Positions 32,301 through 44,100 of a stretch of DNA of 64,000 bases are shown here, one piece after another; the stretch's first letter is position 1, and every line of letters starts with the position of its first letter. The notes beneath the pieces are model-generated. The model made no database searches and was not told the DNA's origin. It worked only from the letters and a program-made list of their open reading frames with translations. Source of the stretch: Drosophila persimilis (Eukaryota > Arthropoda > Insecta > Diptera > Drosophilidae). Location of the stretch: NCBI RefSeq assembly GCF_003286085.1, contig NW_020825317.1, positions 3,844,001 to 3,908,000 of the forward strand, in the 5' to 3' direction. The position numbers and the translations under genes were made by a program.

Positions 32301-35300
32301 AACTTTACAGGAGGGTAGAGCTTACTATTGCTTCTTTTCAGAACACACCCTTTTCTGCTTGACTTTTTATCAGATCCATTGATCTGTACAAATTTATAAA
32401 AATTTTTAATTTTTCCGTAACAAATCGAATCAATTCCAAATTGCATCGAAAGCTACATCGATTCTTCTTTACTATTCTTTACTAGAATTTCGACTATCCT
32501 CTAATCAAACAGATCCTGAATATAGAATCTTGTTCCATTAAATTTCTTTGATTTTTTCATATCCTGTCACCTTCATTCGTTCAACAGCTTTTCCAGCATC
32601 GCATTTAGCACATTTTCCACTCACCTCTCCGTCTGTCTGTTCGTCTGTCCGTCTTCAGGAGTTTTTGTCCGCCAAATCTCGGCGTTTATTTTATGTTTGA
32701 TTGAAACTCTGATTAATTTCAGCAGCCGGAGTGGGGACGCGCCATCCATCGCACGTTCCATTCACGTACCCCTATGGTACGGTCGTGTCTTCTTCCCACC
32801 CCCAACCCTTAATGTTCTTCGCTCCTGATGTGTGGATGATGGGTGTGGTGTGCTGTTTGTGTGCTCTGCAGCTGATGTTGTCAACACCTGGGCTCAGGTG
32901 CGCCCATTCGCTTTCGGCTTTCATTTGTAATGAGTGCTGGGCACACGTACGCCGCATTGGTTACACCCTGAGAGAGGGCGGGGGTGGGGGTGAGGAGGCG
33001 GATAAAGATATACAGATGCGGAACTGTAGGTAGATTCATTCACATGCGTTGGGAACAATCTGTCATATGCTCTGGATAGGGCATAGCTCTGGGCATATAA
33101 ATTCTACGAAACATCTTGAGAGTATTAGAGATCCTCTTCAGCATAATGTTGAAAAATAAAACCTCTAAGGTTTAGATCCTCTTTAAGATAGAGAAAACTT
33201 GCTGGATCTTATGGCTATTGATCTGCAGCTGATTTCTATCCAACATTTGCGCGAATAAATCTTTTTCCAGTGTGTTTATTCAGATAATGATGGAAGATAT
33301 GGGAAAGATTGAGAGAGGCCTGACGTAGCATTCAAAGAAGCTTAAGAACCACTTTCAAAGCGATATTTTATAGTCAAATGTTAATTATTAACACGGTTAC
33401 TTCACAGAAGATTCAAGTACTTTCCCAAATTCGACCTGCAAGTGTACTTAGGGCTTCGGCTTGGGTACTTCAGGTACCTTTTGGTGTACGATTATCACTT
33501 TGCACGTCCTAGCCCTGGATGCTTTATTGTAGTTTGGCTGGTGCTCCATCTGCTCCCTATCAGAGTCCCCTATCCATGCTTGGGCCCGGGTCCTGTTTAT
33601 GCGCTTTCCGTGATCACATTTAGTTGCGGGTTCCGTGTGCTCCTCTTGGTCCTGGTCCTGTTCCTGTTTTGGTTCTTGCTGATGTAAGCAGCCGTGCTCG
33701 TAACTCTCGTGGATTTAATGGGCGCCATTCCGCAATGGTGGTTGTCCCAGCTAAGAATGAGACTCCTACCCGAGGACCAGAGCCCTCTGGGAAGTGTTAC
33801 TACTACTTTGGGTAACGCCTGAGATCTAATTGCTGAAATCCGTGTAGCCCTATATCTATGTATATCCACTCTGTCTCCCGCTCTGACGCTGTCGTTGTGC
33901 TCTGTCTGCTCTTATTATCGTTGAAAGCTGGCAGGACATGGCATAGCAAAGCCAGAGCCATAGCCAAGTTAAAAGCAACTAAAATAGACACCTGGGACAC
34001 GGTCTTGGAGCCCAGATCCAGGTGCAGCTCCTGGGCGAAGTAACTGCAGCTGGCGGTGGAACCCCAGCCTCCCAGTGCCGCAAAATTTATTGACTTTGTC
34101 GCTGTGGGTTCGGCTGCGGCTGCGGCTGCCACTGTCCTTGTCCTTGTCGTTGTCCTCTGCTGCCCGACAAAGCCACTGAAAGCAGTTCTTCTCGAGAGTG
34201 TCTTAGTGGAAGATGGAAGTACGAAGATGGAGCAGACCACCTGTCTTAATAATTTGGCATTTGGCTAAATTAAAACTGAAGTCCAGGCCATAAATCTAAC
34301 AGAGCTTCCCTGCGATGATGAGCATACGGATGAAGGCGACCCCTCCATGTCCGTTTTTCCATCTCAATCTCTTTGTTCTGTTCGTGTCTGAGAAGGATTG
34401 ATTATCACGAGTCCGTGAGGAGTATGGAGTCTGCTCTCTGCTAATAGAATCATCCGATTAGATCTCGGTATCCTTCACCATTAATTTTCTGGGAATTATC
34501 TTTTTCGACCCGATTCCATTTTCTTTCTTTCTGATCCCATTAACAGATTACCAAATACTCGAGGAGCACTTACCAGCTGGGAAAGTACTCCTCATAGTAA
34601 TATATAATCAACCAAACAAATACCCTTGATGGAATGCGATCTATTAGGAATTAAGGTGTCGGTCACTTGCATCTGTAGGATACATTCGCATCAGTGAGAT
34701 ATTTTTGTATCTGTGAGCTAGGGCCACCTTCATTGTTTCTCTTGGAAAACAGATCGTATTATTTCTTTAAATATTCTGTCCAAAATTATTTTAAAATTCA
34801 AGGAATTCGTTTTTGTTTGAATGTTTCCTTGATTGCAAATGGTCTCGACCACTGTCCACTTTCAGTGCGCAAAGGTGTCAGGCAGATAGGAGGAGCTGCG
34901 TTGTGCAGCTGGCGGGCAGACATGAATCTAAACGAATTCTGCACACAGACACACATGTGAGCGGCCAACGACACATTCCTGTGCATTTTTGTGAATTGAA
35001 ATTTTTGAAATTTCCCGTCAGAGGTAGCGCAGCCGGCCAGACGCATTGGAATGTTGTTAATTACACCAAAGGGAAGCGGGTTCTTGGCCCTGAAACTCCA
35101 TGGCCATCGCCAAAGGCAAGGGAAACTCCTAGGAGCAGAAATGATGGGGTCTTCGTGCTCAGGGGACATCCAACTTCGTGTGTGTGGACGGCAGAGCTTT
35201 CCAGACTATTCCCATTTGTTGTTGAAATTTAACGTTATATCAAAATTTGAACAGAATGAAACCGAAATTTTTGAAATGTAACCAGTAAGACGACTGAGCT

Positions 35301-36514
35301 AGAGTTCAAATCAAACAAATTATCATTAGAAACCATAAATACAGTGTGCTTTCCTTCTGTATGTTCCGTAATACATTAATCAGTCGGAGATTTGTTCTGA
35401 CCCAAACTGTGTCCAGTGTTAACAACGGGATAAGACCTGCTAAGCGGGATTACAATAAATCTAAGTAGCAAAATTGTTCCACCAATGAACAAAGATGAAA
35501 TAAATAGCTTAATAATAGGGTAATCTACGTTCGCTAGTTAATATAACTGAAGCAACAAGTAATACGTACCTTAAAACCATCCCACTCTGTGATAATATTT
35601 TTAGCCTTGTATCTGTCAGTCAATGTGTAATATTAGTGCGACAATTTGACATCTTCCCTTGAGTCTGTTTCATGTTACGTATATTTTAAACACGGCAATA
35701 AAATTTAAAAGAAACGAGGACGTAAGTTTCCGACCGTATGGAAATACGAAAAATGATTTTTGGGCCTATTTCAATGCTTTTTTTCCCTTCAAAAGTAGTA
35801 GAAAATCGAATGACTATCTTCATGATTTCTGGGCAAATTGGAAAACTTGAAACAGATAAAAGACTGCAACCGAGCATCGATGTATAGCAGGGATAATTCT
35901 AGTTGTTATTATTGTTTCCTGGACGGACAAGACACACACGTTTAGCAGGTGCACCGCCTGGCGGGTCCCGTCAGAATTCAAAAACCCAAGCAATGGGTGC
36001 TCCAATGTATGTTTAGGGACTGCTTTTGAAGTGTTTCATACATAAGCGTATGCAGACGGACGGAAGAGCTGCTCTGTCATCTGAACTTCGCAATAACCGA
36101 ATTAGAATTGTATCGTTTGTTTGAATGTTTTAATGAAACTGAACTGAAAACGAAATGGGTAATCGGGATACAACACAGCCCTAGGGAGCCTAAAAACATG
36201 GCCGATACAAGATATATGGGTGTACACTGTACATACGAGGCAATCCCCAAGGAGGAAACAACAGCGGCATTTGTGCTTCAACTGCTCTTTTTAACGTTTC
36301 ACATTATTCTCCATCTGGTATCTAAATTCATAACTCGAGATCACAGCTTCACCTTCCCGAGACTCGGCCTTCGCTCACCGATAAACAGCATCGCCGCCTC
36401 TCGCGCGTTATTGAATGACCAATTGAAAGTATGAAACGAACCACTCTTTGCCCTTAGATATGGGCTTACGGCTATCGAATGGCGAACTGAAAATATGATA
36501 CATGTGATAATATA
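29315..36514. other. Long non-coding region
   Basis: I see no gene here. It is mostly AT-rich with short GC-richer islands (31,190-31,600, 32,720-33,000, 33,880-34,250) whose open frames are low complexity. A probable INE-1/DINE-1 scrap lies at 32,627-32,690 (GTCTGTCTGTTCGTCTGTCCGTC followed by CCGCCAAATCTCGGCG, minus orientation). The stretch could be intergenic or a large intron of a gene outside the window. Confidence 0.45.
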
Positions 36515-37455
36515 AACACGGGCAGGAACGTTGTGTGTCGCAACTAGGCCCGCGACTCTACACTCTAAACCGATACTCAGTCAATATGGCTCCCTTCCGC
36601 CAGAGGGCGCACACTGCACGAGGAAGAGAGTGTGTGAGAGGGAGAGAATCAGTAAGCGCGTGTTTGGGAGATGCGTAGTCACTGCAATTTCATTTGTTCA
36701 TTCTGGCTATATTCATGATCCGATCTAAGATCTAGATTGGGCTAGATATTGGGATAGATGTATATTGTTATTTTCTATGATTCTACGTCTTTTGTGTTGA
36801 CGTAGGTTCAAAATTGTGGATGCCGCAGATTATCGTCCTGCGTGGAGGCGGAAGCGGGCGTGGACAAATTTTGAAGCGAACTTTATTCAATGTGACATTA
36901 CAGGAGACTGAACACAATGGACGACGGACAGATAGACATGGCTATATAGACGGCAATTCTGAAAGTGCATGTGGTGCGAATTATATTAATCAACAAAGAG
37001 GCAATAACCCTGCAGCAGGTCTTTTCAGTCGCCCAGTCTTACATTCTCGGTCTCCACCTGAAGGCCAAAGTCGAAGGGCCTTCGGTTGTCGTAGATATCG
37101 AAGAGGCTTTTCAGGGCATCCAGTGGCGCCGTCTCTGTGGCTGTCGGTAAATCTTCGCCAAAGCCCTTTCCCAGCAGCTGGCGATTGGTAGGCAGCCAGG
37201 ACTGTGTTATTGGCGCAGTCCCCCCGCAGGCGGGGCTCCTCTCCCAGTTTCCGCTGCTGGCAGATCTCCTCGAGCAACTGCACCGATTGCTTGCGTGTCC
37301 ACAGATCCTTCTGATTTTTCTGATTCAGTTGTGTGCAGATAAAGTTTCTGACGAAGAGGAGGGCCCGCTCTACTCCACTGGAATCTGCAAGAGCCCCACA
37401 CATTCACTGTCACCACAAGTCTAATCTAAGAGTGAACTCTTTTTGAGGATCTGGT
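36515..37455 (+). mobile_element. INE-1/DINE-1-like element with a host gene fragment replacing its middle
   Basis: The left part (36,515-36,944) follows the family consensus: GGCAGGAACGTTGTG, hairpin, CCGATACTCAGTCAATATGG, GGCGGAAGCGGGCGTGG, ending in a short GACGGACAGATAGACATGGCT. The right part (about 37,399-37,455) aligns with the opposite end of the 14.2-kb copy: CACATTCACT...ACCACAAGTCTAATC...ACTCTTTTTGAG...CTGGTTTA. The normal GATCAAGAATATATAT core between them is replaced by about 450 bp of unrelated GC-rich, coding-like DNA. Confidence 0.65.
37043..37384 (-). pseudogene. Captured exon-like gene fragment (unrecognised protein)
   Basis: On the minus strand a 342-nt block begins right after TTGCAG and ends right before GTAAGA, both good splice-site matches. 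Its translation is protein-like: VERALLFVRNFICTQLNQKN, DLWTRKQSVQLLEEICQQRK, then, after a one-base shift in a G run at 37,220-37,225, LLGKGFGEDLPTATETAPLD and ALKSLFDIYDNRRPFDFGL. I do not recognise the parent gene. Retained splice-like flanks point to capture as genomic DNA rather than as cDNA. The frameshift and lack of context mean it is a fragment, not a working gene. Alternatively it could be an exon of a real gene into which a DINE-1 copy inserted; the shift and the DINE-1 ends on both sides argue against that. Confidence 0.55.
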
Positions 37456-40400
37456 TTACAAATTTGAGTCGAGAAAACAGTTTTCGAATATGACTAAGGA
37501 GCAACCGTACGATAGAAAAATCGAATTGCCACAAAGGACAAAGATACCATAGATTGTGATCTTTGGATGCTAAAGTAGTAGGAGAACAGCCAGGAGTAAG
37601 GTCAATGGCTCCACATGCAGAGGTGCCTGGAAAGGTCTCAGTCCCCAAAAGCGGTGGCCAGGGAAGGACCTATGGCTTGCATTTAAAATTTAAAGATGAC
37701 TCCATAAAAGGAAAAGAATCCAACGAAAAGCTTCCGGGCTTGGTGGGACCAAGCGGAATGGAGTGTATGGTATGATTTCCCTTACGCCATTTCCTGGCAA
37801 CCCTTCCAGCAGGCTATTCTCCTTCGTGCGTTTGGGAAACCGTCTCTCTGGGTCGAGCCTCTTCCACATGCAGATCCAGCATGCAGCTGCAGACTATTCC
37901 CCCCATCTTAGATTTGGAATCCTCTGCACTCTGTGAGCGCGAAATGTTTATCCTTCTAGTTTCGGGCGTCGACATCGTAATGTTGGCAATGTTATTGTTA
38001 AATGTTAGTTTTGTTATGCAAACACACACCCACTCTGCGGGAGGTGGTGGTGGGTGGTGGTGGCAAGTCTGTGAAAATATGAATAGTCAAAGTCGAAATC
38101 GGCCATATGTTCGCCGCCGAACTTTATCCCACAAAGCATTCGGAAAAAAGAGTTCTGCCACTGCAGTGGGTGGGGATAGACGGTTGAGTGGCATGTTGTA
38201 CTCTCTCTCTCTCTCTTTGTGTGGGGGGTACGGCACAGTCGGAAACGCTAATGGGAATTTGTGCTGAAAAGGAGAAAACTCCTGGCACGTCTTGCACTTT
38301 AAGCTGCAATAACCAGGAGAATGACAGCAGCAGCAGCAACAACGAGAGCATGAAAATGCAGTTTCCCTAAGGGGGTGGGGCTGAGAGGCAGCCAGTTCGG
38401 TGGTAACAGTAACAATTGCAAATCGGCCACGTCGAAATTTTTATGCACAAAATCGTAAAGTGGCAACGAGAGCAAAAGAGATGCCGCAACAAAGAGCGGG
38501 GGTGGGTGTGTATGGAACTGCCTGCAACTTTGCCACATGTTGGTAACGAAAAACTTAAACCCCATTCCTTCCTTACTCTCTTACACTGTCCACAGCCGCT
38601 GAACAAAAAACAAACTCAAAAACAAAAATATTACGCATACGCCCAGTTAACAGTGCAGAAATTTATATTTTTGATACCCTAAAATTTAAGGTAACTTGGA
38701 CACTTCGTTGAACTCAGCTTTTCGCAATAAAGGATGTCACAAGCATCTGCCACTCTGTAACAGGGTATATCCTGTGGTTCCCATTTTCCTGCTCTGTTTT
38801 CCTGTTTCTTTGCCGTATTTCTGTTTCTGTTTGGCTTAGTTTATTTATTTTTTTTTATACGTAGTTTTCAAGTTTTGTTTTTTGCACACATATTCGTGCA
38901 CATGTCTGTGTGTTGCAAAGTTGTTAGCGCCGCATGAATATGCAACGCAGCATCAGCATCAGCCAGCTACAAAAAAGCCACACAACTATTTGTTGGTTAT
39001 TGGCTTTTCGCTGCATCTTTGCAGTTCTCGCTGCTGCTGCATCCCTGCATCAGTTTTTCGGCTTTTGTTCAGCAGAAGGAGACTTGGGATGGGAGCAACT
39101 GTGCCGATGAGGAACCTCCTTCAAACAGGCAGCACCATTAATAAACCCCTGCCCGGAGAGCTTCTGACAAATGACCAAGTCAAGAACCAGAGCCCGCGCC
39201 AGGGCCAGGGCCAGCAAGGAAAGGCAAACAACTTAATTTGGCCTGACGCAAGGGGAGTCCAAAAGCGTTAACATTGTAATCCATATTTTGCCGCTTGATT
39301 GCCGGCAAATTGAAAATGTCAGGTGCAGGCACACGCATCGTAAATGGGAAAGGGGCAATGGCAATGGCAACGGCAACAGCAACAGCAACAGCAGCGACAG
39401 CCCACACTTTACTATCATTTCTCGATGGTGGCTGCACTTTAAGTGGCTTTTAATCGGTAATCCTCCATCGATAGCTGTTTGGGATATATTATCCTTCACT
39501 CCGAGTCTTTTGACTGGTGCTTTGAACCAGCGAACCATAACAAATAATCATTAACACATACGAGCATTATTCTGTACTGTATTACATATTTTTTTTTAAG
39601 TTTTGATCTAATCAGTGGGCTATTTTATCACATACGATTTACAACATTTCCTATTCCATTTCCTTGATGATTGAAGAGTGTTTATTCATCATCTAAGACT
39701 TCAGCTGTCCCTATTCTTCCGTAATCTCCTTCCATATTTTTTACACGAGGTTCGGTTTATACCTATGGATTACCTGTAGTACCAGTAGAAACATTCCCAA
39801 TCAAATTCAATCATCTCTCAATGATATGCGGTCCCATATCTAAGCAGTCCATTGCAGTGTACAATGTCCCGATGCATTGGGAGAAAAGCACATAAGCCTT
39901 GCTAGCAGGAATCCTGCATTGGTCTTAGCCGCGATATCCCCTTCAAGCCATTGTAAAACCAGGAAGCATACATCTGTTACAGCTTTAATTTGCGTATATC
40001 CTTTGGACTATCTTTTATTGCGTATACGTTGCATTATGATAGTTTGAAGAGTCCTACCACGATTGGGGCTTCAAAAGTTACATCCCGCCGTCGCCCAAGG
40101 GGACCCTCAAATGAAACCATCCCCTCGCTCTGTGGCTACGAGAGCTGGAGTCGTATAACAAATTTTGACAGATATGTAAAACAACAAATAAATCTACATG
40201 GGAGGGTCGGGGACTTCACGGCTGCTTTATCAAATATTTAACTCGCTTTTCATTGTCTCTGTCGCTGGTTTCTGTGGGTTTTTTGCTCCCATCGTTTATA
40301 TGCATAAATTTTATTACACATATGCTTTTGTTTATGCGCCTGAGAGCAATGGCAACAACACAAAAGTTAATGCAACATAAAATTTTCATCTTTTATTTAT

Positions 40401-40718
40401 CACGAAATTTTTCTCATCTCTTTTTTTTTGGCCTTTGTGTGTGTCTGTTTTTGTGTTTGGTTTTCGCTACTCTTCCTTTTTTCTGTTGTTTTTTCCCCGG
40501 TACTCCCCTGAGGGCAAACAACAAAACCAAAGGAGAATAAAATACAATATAAAACCAACAAGAAACAAAAAGCGCGAGAGTCGCGAAATCACGAGTCGAC
40601 TAGTCGATGGCCTAGAAAGGCCAAACTACAAACTGGTGTACGTCCTGTCGGACAGCTGACCATCTGACCGTTTTGTAGAAGAGAAATCAATGGTGTTTAT
40701 GCGAATCACAATCAAATT
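37456..40718. other. Non-coding region with simple repeats
   Basis: No gene supported. It contains a GGT-rich tract (38,040-38,062), a CT run (38,199-38,216) and a GGCAAC/AGCAAC tract (39,356-39,395). A stretch at 38,670-38,770 begins GATACCCT and ends CAGGGTAT and may be a tiny inverted-repeat element. Confidence 0.4.
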
Positions 40719-40728
40719 ATTTAACAAG
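40718..40728. repeat. 11-bp direct repeat flanking a DINE-1-like copy, left
   Basis: TATTTAACAAG here is identical to 41,095-41,105 on the other side of the element. Confidence 0.7.
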
Positions 40729-41094
40729 GGTCATTATACCCGATACTCAAAAAGTATAGGGCTATGATAGATTTGGTGAAAGTGGTGAAAGTGGATGTGT
40801 ATAACACCCAGAAGGAGGCGTTTCCGACCCAATAAAGTACATAAGTGCATAAGTATGGGCATCCCCAATTTCAAAGATTCGAGAAAATCCGATCGGATCA
40901 TGATTATAGCCAGAAGGGACAAATTAAGTTGTAGTGGCTACGATAGCGTAGACACGCGCATCCTCATTCTGTCTCTAACTCGCAAATTCTTCCTCTTGCA
41001 GTGTGCGCCCTTTGGCGGAGTGGAGACTGAGACTACTGACTGAGTACCGGGTATAAATGTAGAGTCGCGGCTAGTCGCCCTAGCCCTTGAACTA
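40729..41094 (-). mobile_element. INE-1/DINE-1-like copy, short and flanked by an 11-bp direct repeat
   Basis: Minus-strand copy starting with ATACCCGATACTCAAAAAGTAT, then ACACCCAGAAGGAGGCGTTTCCGACC, and ending with TGGCGGAGTGGAGACTGAG...GACTGAGTACCGGGTATAAATGTAGAGTCGCGG. The GTCY tract and the central blocks have been lost, giving a compact element of about 366 bp. The exact 11-bp flanking repeat defines its ends. Confidence 0.75.
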
Positions 41095-41105
41095 TATTTA
41101 ACAAG
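41095..41105. repeat. 11-bp direct repeat flanking a DINE-1-like copy, right
   Basis: Second copy of TATTTAACAAG (40,718-40,728). Confidence 0.7.
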
Positions 41106-44100
41106 ACATTTTTTTTATACAAAGATTTTCTACTATAAAAAGTACTCTGAGGCGTCTCAACATTCCCATTGTTACGTATATGTACATATGTAGCTGCAAT
41201 GCTGCTAGACCGGTATCTGTGGAATGGAGTTTTTCTTCACGTATCCAACTCAATCTTTGATATCCATTATCTCCGGCCCAATATACTCCATCAGGCACCC
41301 AGCAGGCGCAGAAACAAAAAAACTCTCGCAATAAAACGGCCACACACATGGCATATGGCATAAACCACAGACGTGGGCCACACCCCCCAACTCACACACA
41401 CACAGGCATATGTATGGATGCATCTGTATATATATATATATATACATATATATCAGAAATATGCTAAATCAGCATATTTGCGAGTTTATTTACAAGGACA
41501 TTTATAAAAATTTACGGCCGTGCCGTAAATTGCAGCCTCCGGGCAGGTCTTGAGATTTATGCGTCGACGATTATATCAAAAGGGAATGAGAGAAAGCGGG
41601 ACACGGCGCTGGCAGAAAGAGGTGCGGGCCATACGCCTGCCTTCCAGTCAGCATAAGGCAGGGCTCTCCTTGAAGGGGTTGAGCGGGAGGATGATGCTGG
41701 GGCTTCGGGTTGGATGCGGGTGTGGTTGTGGGTGTGTGACCCAAATATGAGTTGATTCCTATTCCCAAAAGGGGGGAAATATATGACCTTTTGTAACTAT
41801 TCTAAAATGTAACTGCCATTACATATAAATAGTGAGGATGCACAACAATTTTTGGATGTACTAATATTACAAGCTGTAGACATTAACTTGTGCTGGAGAC
41901 CAATCATTCAGACCGAATATTCATAGAGCCATATTCACACAGCAGTGCTTACAGGACCAGCACTCATGGCTATTCCCAGTTTTTTGCGACACTATATGTT
42001 CTTATAATTGAGACTTGAACGCAGTGATACTTTGCGATTTGGGACAGCGAAATTATAGGAATAGAATCCTCTACAAATTACTCTTACACATCCCATTCCT
42101 CTTGTCGTATTAGAGTCACTTTGAATGAGTGTAGAATTACGGTTTCCTAAATGATCTTTATAGATTCAGTAGTTCTACCATCATATCTGCAACTATCTGA
42201 CAACCACTCAGCTATCATTTCTATCTATTATTCTATATATATTTAACCCTCTAATACACTCAAATATATATTAAAGCTAACTACCCACTTGTTTCATCTT
42301 ATTTAACAAATTTGCTATCACAATTCAATTACTCGCATCTTCATATCTCATCATAAACTGGCTATTGAGCCCTAATTTTCCCTTAAGTATCACCTCATAT
42401 CACCGCATCATATCGCAACTTTACTAGTCACACCTTGGGTTCACTTTGGTGCGACCTCTTCATAAAGTCACTCTCTCCTGCACTTGGCTCCCCTTCGAAA
42501 CACGGAACGGGCGACTCCATTCATCATTAAGCGCTCTGTCATGCTCCATCTTCGTCTCCAATGCCATTGCCCATTGCCATCGCGCATCTCCATGGTGAAT
42601 CAATTTTTACAGCTGCCAGCAGGTTGCCAGCTGGTTGCCAGCAGCAGCGCACTGGCATTGCCACCGGTTGTTGCTCCGTTGCCCCGTTGCCCCGTTGCTC
42701 CGTTGCGCCGTTACACAAATATCATTGGCGTTAATCCTTTTCTACATCATCAAACAATTTCATCAAATAAATCTAAAGTGATTTGTATTTGTCACACACT
42801 TTTCAACTGCTCCCTGGTTTCCATCCATCCCCTATTTGACTCCATATACGTCTCGGTCTGGTTCTGTTCTGGTCCTTCGCTGCATTCCCTTTGGCGCCGA
42901 CTAGCTGCCCCACAAAGCGTTTGCCGACATGTCTGCATCTTGTGCAGCAGCAGACCCAGCAGCACCACGCTCCACGCTTCGCCTGATCTGCTGCCCTTCC
43001 TTCGGCTTTGGGTATACCTGTTCGGGAGAGGAATTTGAAGACAGGTAACCCCATACCTACAAGTCTGGCAGTAAATTTTATCTCTGGGAAGATCTTTAAG
43101 GACAAATTCAGCCTTACAGCTTCCTCAAATCATAATGATGTTCCTTCACTAGTTCTGTTCGATGTCCATACATCGGGAGCATTCTTAAAAGGGCATTCCA
43201 TCTTACTTGTCTCCAATGTCTCTTTGTAGCTCTCCGATTCCATTTCTCTTTGCTCTGCAGTTTTACTATATTTTTTTTCCGCTGAATGCTCGCTGATTGA
43301 CTGCCATTGCATTGGGGGAAACCCCCGTAAATTTCCCCCATTTACGTGTACCAGGAATTCCTTGGTGCTGTGCTGTTCTGTGCATTTGCTGCATGTTTAC
43401 TCTGCTACATTTCTCATTTAATGCCTTGGCAATGACGTTGGCGGTGATTGAAAAGTTTGTTTTACCATCCTGAATGGGGAAAGGACTAAAAGATTGGGAC
43501 GCACTGCAAGCACTGCGGTGGCTCCTGTGACACACATTGGAGGAATATCCTTTGATTGTGGCAATGCCAGGCACAGGTACAAGGTGATTGCCTCACGAGG
43601 TGGCTTCCATCCATATTGATTCACAGCGTGCTTTCATCCCCCCGTCCCATCTATGGATCCCTCATGGATCCAGTGCGGAGTCGTGTCTGCCATGCCGAAT
43701 CGGATTTGAGCCTACGCTGAGCACGCAATCATCTGGTCCATAAAGCACACGATGCCAAGTGCAGACGGGTTTCGTGTTACACGTGAGCCAAGTCATTCCA
43801 CATAGCAATGACAGGACGAGGGAGATACTCGTTTACTACACTGGAGAAAAAAAGACATATGGAATATGTACTTTCCCAAAAACTAGCTAAAAGTGGTCGA
43901 TTTACTATATATGTATATTTATTGCCAACGGAATTTTAAAAAAATCCTAACTGGATAAACTAACTATCCTTTTATGAATGGATAATACTCTCAAAGACGA
44001 GAAGAGGAACTCATCTGCGATGCCATAGACTCTATAGCATATTAAAAGATATTTTAGTGATTATAATACCATATACCAGTAGCTAGTAAAGTCATTTGAG

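Noticed and set aside
32627-32690. GTCTGTCTGTTCGTCTGTCCGTC tract, considered as an independent satellite
   Set aside because: The following CCGCCAAATCTCGGCG matches the DINE-1-like family next to its GTCY tract, so it is best read as a scrap of that family.
43008-43624. Overlapping open frames on both strands near 43 kb
   Set aside because: No recognisable motifs, no splice-compatible structure, and ordinary non-coding composition.
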